In this document: positions 5,871-12,943 of the stretch, piece by piece
Numbering within the stretch: position 1 is the first letter of the stretch
Layout of the letters: every line of letters begins with the position of its first letter
NCBI GenBank assembly: GCA_030150585.1
Contig: JASLFM010000158.1
Coordinates: 1 to 12,943, forward strand
Direction: 5' to 3'
From: Acidovorax sp.
GTDB lineage: Bacteria; Pseudomonadota; Gammaproteobacteria; Burkholderiales; Burkholderiaceae_C
DNA: 12,943 nt
Translations under genes and position numbers: made by a program
Notes under the pieces: generated by a model
Told to the model about the DNA's origin: nothing
The model's database searches: none
What the model saw: only the letters and a program-made list of their open reading frames with translations

Positions 5871-6389
5871 ATGGCTTTTTCGATCTTCCAACGCACCGCC
5901 CGCCTGCTGCGCCACCGCTGGGCTGAAGGCCATTTGCACCGCGCCGTGCCGCCCGGCATGCTGGAGCGCCTGGGCCAGCGCGTGACCGCCAGCGAGCGCC
6001 GCCACACCGGGCAAGTCCGCATCTGCATCGAAGGCGGGCTGCCGCTGTCTTACCTGTGGCGCGGAGCCGGCGCACGCGAACGCGCAGTGACGCTGTTTGG
6101 AAAGCTGCGCGTGTGGGATACGGAGCACAACAATGGCGTGCTCATTTACCTGCTGCTGGCCGACCATGCCATCGAGATCGTGGCCGACCGCGCCCTCGCC
6201 CAGCGCGTGCCTGCCGAGGCCTGGCAAGCGCTGGTCGCGCGCATGGGCGAGGCTTTTCGCCAGGAGCGCTACGAGGACGGGTTGACCGATGCGCTCGCCG
6301 AAGTGTCGGCCCTGCTGGTGGCGCATTTTCCAGCGCAGGACGGTGCGCCCCGCCCCAACGAATTGCCCGACCAGCCCGTGGCGTTGTGA
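5871..6389 (+). CDS. Soluble TPM-domain protein, 172 aa
   Basis: This second TPM-family protein starts with ATG at 5871, 2 bases after the stop of the exported one, and completes the lemA operon. It has no signal peptide and no Gly-rich tail. Conserved blocks are GQVRICIEGGLP at 47-58 and the VWDTEHNNGVLIYLLLADH / AIEIVADRAL region at 81-109, followed by an amphipathic helix with WQALVARMGEAFR and the DGLTDAL segment. The N-terminus (residues 1-30) is basic and could lie on the inner face of the membrane. A cytoplasmic-side counterpart to the exported TPM protein is an inference. The function is unknown. A weak GGTGAG precedes the start, so translation is probably coupled. Confidence 0.88.
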   Translation: MAFSIFQRTARLLRHRWAEGHLHRAVPPGMLERLGQRVTASERRHTGQVRICIEGGLPLSYLWRGAGARERAVTLFGKLRVWDTEHNNGVLIYLLLADHAIEIVADRALAQRVPAEAWQALVARMGEAFRQERYEDGLTDALAEVSALLVAHFPAQDGAPRPNELPDQPVAL

Positions 6390-6406
6390 ATCGGGGCCGC
6401 CACAAC

Positions 6407-6433
6407 GACAAAGCCGCCCGAAGGCGGCTTGTC
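6407..6433. terminator. Terminator of the atp operon (UUCG-loop hairpin)
   Basis: AAGCCGCC at 6411-6418 pairs perfectly with GGCGGCTT at 6423-6430, with an outer GAC/GTC extension around one bulged A. On the minus strand the loop is TTCG, the extra-stable tetraloop common in terminators, and CTTTGTCGTT follows as an imperfect U-tract. It lies 25 bases past the atpC stop. On the plus strand the loop is CGAA and the tail CTTGTCTG is poor, so it terminates the convergent lemA unit less well. The rest of the 69-bp gap holds nothing clear. Confidence 0.7.
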
Positions 6434-6458
6434 TGGCATGCAAGCTTCTTGCGAGAGC

Positions 6459-6875
6459 TCAGCGCTTCTGGCGGTACTTGCGCAGCGCCGCGATCTGGGC
6501 GGCCATGATGGCCAGCTCGGACTGGGCCTTGGCCAGATCGATATCGCTCTTGGCGTTCTTGAGTGCTTCCTCGGCGGCGGATTTGGCCTCTTCGGCCTTC
6601 TGGTCGTCGAGGTCCTTGCCGCGAATCGCGGTGTCGGACAGCACGGTGACGCGGTCGGGCTGCACTTCCAGAATGCCGCCGGCCACGAAGACGAACTCTT
6701 CGCTGCCATCGGCCATCTCGATCCGCACCGAGCCCGGCTTGATGCGCGTGATCAGCGGCGTGTGCTTGGGCAGAATGCCCAGTTCACCCGCTTCGCCGGG
6801 CAGTGCGACAAAGCGCGCCTCGCCGGAGAAGATGGACTCCTCGGCACTGACCACATCGACGTGGATGGTGTTCAT
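6459..6875 (-). CDS. atpC: F1 ATP synthase subunit epsilon
   Basis: The epsilon subunit sits on the central stalk with gamma, links it to the c-ring and inhibits ATP hydrolysis through its C-terminal helices. The 138-residue protein has the normal length. The N-terminal beta-sandwich (about 1-85) includes FSGEARFVALPGEAGELGILPKHTPLITRI, whose GELGILPxHxPLIT part is the family signature. A helical, charged C-terminal hairpin (about 92-138) ends in KYRQKR. A strong AAGGAG lies 6 bases before the ATG. It is the last gene of the operon, separated from atpD by an 81-bp spacer that contains a hairpin. Confidence 0.97.
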   Translation of the reverse strand: MNTIHVDVVSAEESIFSGEARFVALPGEAGELGILPKHTPLITRIKPGSVRIEMADGSEEFVFVAGGILEVQPDRVTVLSDTAIRGKDLDDQKAEEAKSAAEEALKNAKSDIDLAKAQSELAIMAAQIAALRKYRQKR

Positions 6876-6956
6876 CTTTGCTCCTTGAAAAAGGGATGGG
6901 GTGAGCCTTCTGGAACCGTGGGCCGACAGCGTACTGGGCAGCCGGCCCGGCGGTCA
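6876..6956 (-). promoter_or_regulatory. atpD-atpC spacer with hairpin and strong ribosome site
   Basis: This 81-bp spacer is the longest in the visible operon. On the minus strand GGGCCGGC and GTCGGCCC (plus-strand 6941-6948 and 6920-6927) can pair 7 of 8 positions around a 13-base loop, and the atpC ribosome site AAGGAG follows downstream. The hairpin lacks a U-run, so it is not a full terminator. It may protect the transcript upstream or lower epsilon output. The role is inferred. Confidence 0.35.
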
Positions 6957-8363
6957 TCAGGCCACCTTCTTCGCCTTTTCGAAGGCTTCGTCGATGGTGC
7001 CAACCATGTAGAAGGCCTGCTCGGGCAGGTGGTCGCACTCGCCAGCCACGATCATCTTGAAGCCGCGGATGGTTTCGGACAGCGGCACGTACTTGCCAGG
7101 CGAACCCGTGAACACTTCGGCCACGTGGAACGGCTGCGACAGGAAGCGCTGGATCTTGCGAGCGCGGGCCACGACGAGCTTGTCCTCGGGAGCCAGTTCG
7201 TCCATGCCCAGAATCGCGATGATGTCGCGCAATTCCTTGTAGCGCTGCAGCGTGCCTTGCACAGCACGGGCCACGCCGTAGTGCTCCTCGCCGACGACCT
7301 GCGGGTCGAGTTGGCGGCTGGTGGAGTCCAGCGGGTCCACTGCGGGGTAGATACCCAGGGCGGCGATGTCACGCGACAGCACCACGGTGGAGTCCAGGTG
7401 GGCGAAGGTCGTGGCAGGCGAGGGATCGGTCAAGTCATCCGCAGGCACGTACACGGCCTGGATCGAGGTGATCGAGCCGACCTTGGTCGACGTGATACGT
7501 TCTTGCAGACGGCCCATTTCCTCGGCCAGTGTCGGCTGGTAGCCCACGGCGGAAGGCATACGGCCCAGCAGAGCGGACACTTCGGTACCGGCCAGCGTGT
7601 AGCGGTAGATGTTGTCCACGAAGAACAGCACGTCGCGGCCTTCGTCGCGGAACGACTCGGCGATGGTCAGACCCGTGAGGGCCACGCGCAGACGGTTGCC
7701 CGGGGGCTCGTTCATCTGGCCGTAAACCATGGCCACCTTGGACTCGCCCAGGTTCTCCAGGTTCACGACGCCGGAATCGGCCATTTCGTGGTAGAAGTCG
7801 TTGCCCTCGCGGGTACGCTCGCCCACACCGGCGAACACGGACAGCCCCGAGTGCGCCTTGGCGATGTTGTTGATGAGCTCCATCATGTTCACGGTCTTGC
7901 CCACGCCGGCGCCACCGAACAGACCCACCTTGCCGCCCTTGGCGAACGGGCAGACCAGGTCGATCACCTTGATGCCGGTTTCGAGCAGTTCCTGCGAAGG
8001 CGACAGCTCGTCGTACGCGGGAGCCTTGCGGTGGATGGAGGCCGTGAGAGCCTGGTCCACGGGACCGCGCTCGTCGATGGGGTTGCCCAGCACGTCCATG
8101 ATGCGGCCCAGAGTGGCCTTGCCCACGGGCACGGTGATGGGGTTGCCGGTGTTCGTGACCATCAGGCCGCGCTTGAGGCCGTCCGAAGAACCCAGGGCGA
8201 TGGTACGCACCACGCCGTCGCCGAGCTGCTGCTGCACCTCCAGCGTCAGGGCCGAGCCTTCGAGCTTGAGGGCGTCATACACCTTGGGCATCTGGTCGCG
8301 CGGGAACTCCACGTCCACCACGGCGCCGATACATTGAACAATCTTGCCTTGCACTTGAGCCAT
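6957..8363 (-). CDS. atpD: F1 ATP synthase subunit beta
   Basis: This is the catalytic subunit of F1, making ATP at three sites in the alpha3beta3 hexamer. The 468-residue protein has a beta-barrel N-domain, then Walker A GGAGVGKT at 150-157, the catalytic Glu182 in GERTREG, the Walker B strand DVLFFVD at 244-250 with NIYRY following, and a C-terminal helical domain carrying DELAPED, the equivalent of the DELSEED lever that pushes on gamma. All key residues are intact. The start at 8363 (MAQVQGKIVQ) is chosen over an in-frame ATG at 8399 because the latter would overlap atpG and is not family-like. GGAGC lies 7 bases before 8363. It follows atpG by 19 bases. Confidence 0.98.
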   Translation of the reverse strand: MAQVQGKIVQCIGAVVDVEFPRDQMPKVYDALKLEGSALTLEVQQQLGDGVVRTIALGSSDGLKRGLMVTNTGNPITVPVGKATLGRIMDVLGNPIDERGPVDQALTASIHRKAPAYDELSPSQELLETGIKVIDLVCPFAKGGKVGLFGGAGVGKTVNMMELINNIAKAHSGLSVFAGVGERTREGNDFYHEMADSGVVNLENLGESKVAMVYGQMNEPPGNRLRVALTGLTIAESFRDEGRDVLFFVDNIYRYTLAGTEVSALLGRMPSAVGYQPTLAEEMGRLQERITSTKVGSITSIQAVYVPADDLTDPSPATTFAHLDSTVVLSRDIAALGIYPAVDPLDSTSRQLDPQVVGEEHYGVARAVQGTLQRYKELRDIIAILGMDELAPEDKLVVARARKIQRFLSQPFHVAEVFTGSPGKYVPLSETIRGFKMIVAGECDHLPEQAFYMVGTIDEAFEKAKKVA

Positions 8364-8382
8364 TTTTTGCTCCAGAAATTTG

Positions 8383-9249
8383 TTAGACGGCTGCCGCACC
8401 CGCGACGATCTCCGAAAGTTCCTTCGTGATCGCGGCCTGGCGCGTCTTGTTGTAGACCAGCTTGAGCTCGTTGATGACGTTGCCGGCGTTGTCCGTGGCG
8501 GCCTTCATGGCCACCATGCGCGCCGACTGCTCGGAGGCCATGTTTTCCGCAACCGCCTGGTAAATCAGCGATTCGACATAGCGCACGAGCAGGTCGTCGA
8601 TCACGCTCTGCGCGTCGGGCTCGTAGATGTAGTCCCAGCCGTGTTCCGTCTTCTCGGCCTGCAGCTTCTCGGAGGACAGGGGCAGCAACTGCTCCACCAC
8701 CGATTCCTGCTTCATGGTGTTGATGAACTTGGTGTAGCTCAGATACACCGCGTTGATCTTGCCCTCGGCATATGCGTCGAGCAGCACCTTGACGGGGCCG
8801 ATCAGCTTTTCGAGATGGGGCGTGTCGCCGAGGCCGGTGACGTGCGAAACCACCTTGGCGCCGACACGGTTCAGAAAGCCCAGGCCCTTGTTGCCGATGG
8901 CTACTGCCTGCGTGGACACACCCTGCGACTGCAGATCGCGCAGCTTGGTCGTCACGGCACGCAGCACGTTGGTGTTCATGCCGCCGCACAGCCCCTTGTC
9001 CGTCGTCACCACGATGACGCCAGCCACCTTCGCGTCGTTCACCTTCATGAAGGGGTGAACGTACTCGGGATTGGCCTGGCTGAGGTTCGCAGCAATGTTG
9101 CGAACCTTTTCGCTGTAGGGACGGGCGGCGCGCATGCGGTCCTGCGCCTTGCGCATCTTGGACGCGGCCACCATTTCCATGGCCTTGGTGATCTTCTTGG
9201 TGTTTTCCACCGATTTGATCTTGCCGCGTATTTCCTTGCCTGCTGCCAT
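8383..9249 (-). CDS. atpG: F1 ATP synthase subunit gamma
   Basis: This is the rotating central shaft that transmits c-ring rotation to the catalytic beta subunits. It has 288 residues, a normal length. The long N-terminal helix contains IRGKIKSVENTKKITKAMEM at 7-26, the characteristic coiled-coil segment. TTDKGLCGGMN at 82-92 is the Rossmann-like domain signature. The C-terminal helix carries MVAMKAATDNAGNVI near 245-260. GAGGAG lies 6-7 bases before the ATG, and the atpA stop is 18 bases upstream. Confidence 0.97.
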   Translation of the reverse strand: MAAGKEIRGKIKSVENTKKITKAMEMVAASKMRKAQDRMRAARPYSEKVRNIAANLSQANPEYVHPFMKVNDAKVAGVIVVTTDKGLCGGMNTNVLRAVTTKLRDLQSQGVSTQAVAIGNKGLGFLNRVGAKVVSHVTGLGDTPHLEKLIGPVKVLLDAYAEGKINAVYLSYTKFINTMKQESVVEQLLPLSSEKLQAEKTEHGWDYIYEPDAQSVIDDLLVRYVESLIYQAVAENMASEQSARMVAMKAATDNAGNVINELKLVYNKTRQAAITKELSEIVAGAAAV

Positions 9250-9267
9250 GATGGCTCCTCGTCCGGT

Positions 9268-10827
<1,560 letters not shown>

Positions 10828-10875
10828 GACTCTTTCCTTCTTTAGCTTTGGTTAGCCGAGACCTCAGTCGCGTTG

Positions 10876-11415
10876 TTACGCAATGAGGGCCGCTTTCATT
10901 TGTTCCAGGCGGGCCTTGACGGACGTGTCAAGAACTTCATCACCCACCACGACGCGGATGCCACCGATCAGGGACTGATCTTGCTGCACCGACAGGTTCA
11001 GCTTTCGGCCGAAACGCTTCTCCAGCGAAGTCCCGAGGGCAGCCAGAGCGGCAGCATCTATGGGAAAAGCGCTTTGAACCACGGCGTCGGACGAGCCACC
11101 GGCGCGGTTCACGAGGCTGCGAAACTGGGCCGCCACTTCTGGCAGGGCTTGCAGTCGGCCGTTTTCAATGATGACGCGCAGAAAGTTGCGAGCGGCATCA
11201 GGCAATGCCGAGCCGGCCACGCCGCTGATGACGTCGAACAGTTGTTCGTCGGTCACCTTGGGGTCGTCGGCCAGCTGGCGCAATTGCGGATTGGCGGCAA
11301 TCGCCGCCAATTCCTCCGCCCAGGCAACAGTGCCGGACAAGTCAGCACCCTGCTGGGTGCTGGCCTTGAACAGGGCATCTGCGTAAGGACGGGCAATGGT
11401 GGCGAGTTCTGCCAT
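10876..11415 (-). CDS. atpH: F1 ATP synthase subunit delta
   Basis: The delta subunit caps the F1 head and ties it to the b-subunit stator stalk. The 179-residue protein has the N-terminal helical domain starting MAELATIARPYADALF, whose ARPYAxALF part is the family signature, and a C-terminal region with LNLSVQQDQSLIGGIRVVVG containing the conserved D..LIGG..V. AAGGAAG lies 8 bases before the ATG. It is 12 bases after atpF. Confidence 0.97.
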   Translation of the reverse strand: MAELATIARPYADALFKASTQQGADLSGTVAWAEELAAIAANPQLRQLADDPKVTDEQLFDVISGVAGSALPDAARNFLRVIIENGRLQALPEVAAQFRSLVNRAGGSSDAVVQSAFPIDAAALAALGTSLEKRFGRKLNLSVQQDQSLIGGIRVVVGDEVLDTSVKARLEQMKAALIA

Positions 11416-11427
11416 GTTTGCTCTTCC

Positions 11428-11898
11428 TTACAGCTCGGTCTTCAGGCGGTTCAGCAGGTCGGCATGGACGCCGGCATCCACTTCCTTGCGCAGGATCTGC
11501 TCGGCGCCCTTGACGGCCAGCGCAGCCACTTGCTCGCGCAGGGCTTCACGGGCCTGGACTGTCTGCTGCTCGGCCTCGGCGCGGGCAGCAGCAACAATCT
11601 TGTTGCCTTCTTCGGAGGCACGGGCCTTGGCTTCTTCGATGATGGCCTGGGCACGGCGTTCGGCGTCCGCAAGCCGCGATGCCGTTTCGTTGCGCGTCTG
11701 GGCCAGTTCCTGCTCGACGCGCTTGTTGGCGGCGGCCAGGTCAGTCTTGGCCTTGTCGGCAGCAGCGAGGCCATCGGCGATTTTCAGAGCTCGTTCATCC
11801 AGCGCCTTCGCGATCGGGGGCCACACGAACTTCATCGTGAACAGCACCAGGATCAGGAAAACGATGGCCTGGACGAACAGGGTCGCGTTGATACTCAC
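11428..11898 (-). CDS. atpF: Fo ATP synthase subunit b
   Basis: This peripheral-stalk subunit forms a parallel dimer that anchors in the membrane by its N-terminus and reaches up to delta and alpha. The 156-residue protein has one transmembrane helix at about 5-25 followed by FVWPPIAKALDER, the conserved junction, and then a long charged, Ala-rich coiled coil to the end. The start codon is GTG at 11898, not ATG, preceded by AAAGGTG at a good spacing. It lies 35 bases after atpE. The alternative start may set a lower output than for atpE, in keeping with two b subunits against about ten c, though that is an inference. Confidence 0.96.
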   Translation of the reverse strand: MSINATLFVQAIVFLILVLFTMKFVWPPIAKALDERALKIADGLAAADKAKTDLAAANKRVEQELAQTRNETASRLADAERRAQAIIEEAKARASEEGNKIVAAARAEAEQQTVQAREALREQVAALAVKGAEQILRKEVDAGVHADLLNRLKTEL

Positions 11899-11933
11899 GG
11901 CAACACCTTTCTATCTAGGGCGTTGATCGGAGC

Positions 11934-12182
11934 TTAGGCCAGGACGAAGGGGTTGGCGAAAGCGAACAGCAGAGCGATAGCAACACCGATCAGGAAGGCA
12001 GCGTCGATCAGACCGGCCAAGATGAACATCTTGGTTTGCAGTTCGTTGATCAGCTCAGGCTGACGTGCCGACGATTCCAGGAACTTGCCACCCATCAGGG
12101 CGATACCGATCGAAGCGCCGATAGCGCCCAGACCAACGATCAGACCACAAGCCAGAGCGACGAGACCGAGAATGTTTTCCAT
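11934..12182 (-). CDS. atpE: Fo ATP synthase subunit c
   Basis: This proteolipid forms the membrane c-ring that carries protons. The 82-residue hairpin has a first helix with the Gly-rich run GLGAIGASIGIALMGG, the polar loop ARQPE with Arg40-Gln41-Pro42 that contacts gamma and epsilon, and a second helix with the ion-carrying Asp60 in GLIDAAFLIG. The Na+-binding signature seen in sodium-type rings is absent, so it should be H+-coupled. A strong CAGGAGT lies about 7 bases before the ATG, and the upstream leader is a pyrimidine-rich stretch without G. Confidence 0.97.
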   Translation of the reverse strand: MENILGLVALACGLIVGLGAIGASIGIALMGGKFLESSARQPELINELQTKMFILAGLIDAAFLIGVAIALLFAFANPFVLA

Positions 12183-12233
12183 GATGACTCCTGAGATTAA
12201 AGAAAGAGAAAGGTTGAGAGGGAAAGGAAATGG
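12183..12233 (-). promoter_or_regulatory. G-free pyrimidine-rich leader and ribosome site of atpE
   Basis: On the mRNA strand, bases 12234 down to 12192 contain no G at all and are mostly C and U, followed by the CAGGAGT ribosome site and ATG. Such a leader should be unfolded and favour heavy ribosome loading. E. coli atpE is known to have a translational enhancer in its leader that raises c-subunit synthesis; an analogous role here is an inference. A C-rich, G-poor stretch could also act as a Rho loading site. Confidence 0.5.
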
Positions 12234-12943
12234 TCAGTGGGCTTCATGTGCCTGGCCGAGATAGATCAGCGTCAGCATCATGAAAATGAAGGCCTGCAGG
12301 GTGATGATCAGAATGTGGAAGATCGCCCAGATAGAGCCTGCAATGATGTGCCCCAAGGGGAGCAACACACCGGAAAGCGACATGGCAGCCGCACCGCCCA
12401 TCAGAGCGATCAGACAGAACACCAACTCACCAGCGTACATGTTGCCGAACAGTCGCATGCCATGCGAAACCGTCTTGGCGACATATTCAATGATCTGCAT
12501 GGCCAGGTTGATAACACCCAGGATCAGTGCAAACACGGGATTCTTGCTGGTGCCGAAAGGAGCGGTCACCAGTTCGTGGGCCCAGCCGCCCATGCCCTTG
12601 ATCTCGACGCTGTAGTAGAAGCACAGGATCAGCACGGCCGAGGACAGGCCCAGCGTGGTCGAGAGGTCGGCCGTGGGAACGACCCGCAGGTAGGCGTGCG
12701 AGTCACCCTGGGCGCCTTGCCACAGCACTGGCAGCAGGTCCACGGGCAGCATGTCCATGTCGCTCATCATGAAGATCCAGACGAACACGGTCAGTGCCAG
12801 GGGCGCGATGAACTTGCGGCTCTGCGCGTTGTGGATGTTGGCCTTGGCCTGGTTGTCCACCATCTCGACCAGCAGCTCTACAGCCGCCTGGAAGCGGCCC
12901 GGAACGCCCGATGTGGCCTTGCGCGCGGCAAGCCACAGCACGA
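12234..12943 (-). CDS. atpB: Fo ATP synthase subunit a (5' end beyond the window)
   Basis: This membrane stator subunit provides the two proton half-channels next to the c-ring. About 236 residues are visible; the frame runs off the right edge, and the usual length of roughly 285-290 implies about 50 N-terminal residues are missing. The GTG at 12941 is an internal Val codon, not the start. The essential arginine is in SHGMRLFGNMYAGELV (residue 163 of the visible part), with the conserved Glu nine residues later. IWAIFHILIITLQAFIF near the C-terminus carries the conserved His. At least five hydrophobic helices can be seen. It precedes atpE by 51 bases. Confidence 0.96.
   Translation of the reverse strand, partial: VLWLAARKATSGVPGRFQAAVELLVEMVDNQAKANIHNAQSRKFIAPLALTVFVWIFMMSDMDMLPVDLLPVLWQGAQGDSHAYLRVVPTADLSTTLGLSSAVLILCFYYSVEIKGMGGWAHELVTAPFGTSKNPVFALILGVINLAMQIIEYVAKTVSHGMRLFGNMYAGELVFCLIALMGGAAAMSLSGVLLPLGHIIAGSIWAIFHILIITLQAFIFMMLTLIYLGQAHEAH

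Noticed and set aside
8364..8399. N-terminal extension of atpD to an ATG at 8399
   Set aside because: It would overlap the atpG stop and adds 12 residues not found in beta subunits; the ribosome site and family start are at 8363.
6429..8429. 666-codon open frame opposite atpC and atpD
   Set aside because: It mirrors the genes on the other strand. Highly expressed GC-rich genes avoid TTA, CTA and TCA codons, which leaves the antisense frame free of stops. The translation is a His/Gly/Leu-rich composition with no recognisable domain.
10873..11937. 354-codon open frame opposite atpH and atpF
   Set aside because: Antisense shadow of two well-identified ATP synthase genes; no independent evidence such as a matching ribosome site.

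Overview
This is a GC-rich, gene-dense chromosomal window from a betaproteobacterium, most likely a Comamonadaceae member (Acidovorax/Alicycliphilus-like). That placement is an inference from the style of the ATP synthase subunits, the base composition and the lemA-TPM-TPM arrangement; no rRNA marker is present. Every gene looks like ordinary core-genome content. I see no tRNA, rRNA, CRISPR array, transposase, phage gene or defence system, and no gap longer than 300 bases.

Layout. Positions 1-1474 (+) hold the tail of an upstream gene, probably an RND efflux permease, overlapping an outer-membrane efflux lipoprotein of the NodT/OprM type. Positions 1580-2113 (+) encode a membrane-anchored class I c-type cytochrome with its own -10 box and a strong bidirectional terminator. 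Positions 2233-4256 (-) hold a tight three-gene unit: an NTF2/SnoaL-like protein, a YheT-family alpha/beta hydrolase and a 174-residue protein of unknown function. It is divergent from a second tight unit at 4373-6389 (+): LemA lipoprotein, an exported TPM-domain protein with a Gly-rich tail, and a soluble TPM-domain protein. The 116-bp divergent spacer carries a nested ATTGC palindrome.

Positions 6459-12943 (-) hold the F1Fo ATP synthase operon in canonical order atpB-E-F-H-A-G-D-C, with the 5' end of atpB cut off by the window edge. It ends in a stem with a UUCG loop that separates it from the convergent lemA unit. The motifs checked in the ATP synthase genes are intact: c-subunit Asp60, a-subunit essential Arg, Walker A in alpha and beta, and the beta catalytic Glu. 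They indicate a normal H+-coupled enzyme. The cytochrome and ATP synthase belong to respiratory energy metabolism; the efflux and LemA/TPM genes act in the cell envelope.

The observations most worth a second look are small-scale. Two short palindromic segments resemble dispersed Comamonadaceae repeats and lie inside coding N-termini: the signal peptide of the TPM protein and the start of the YheT protein. Others are the nested palindrome in the divergent promoter region, a 43-nt G-free leader before atpE, and a hairpin in the atpD-atpC spacer. I found no convincing new biological system here.
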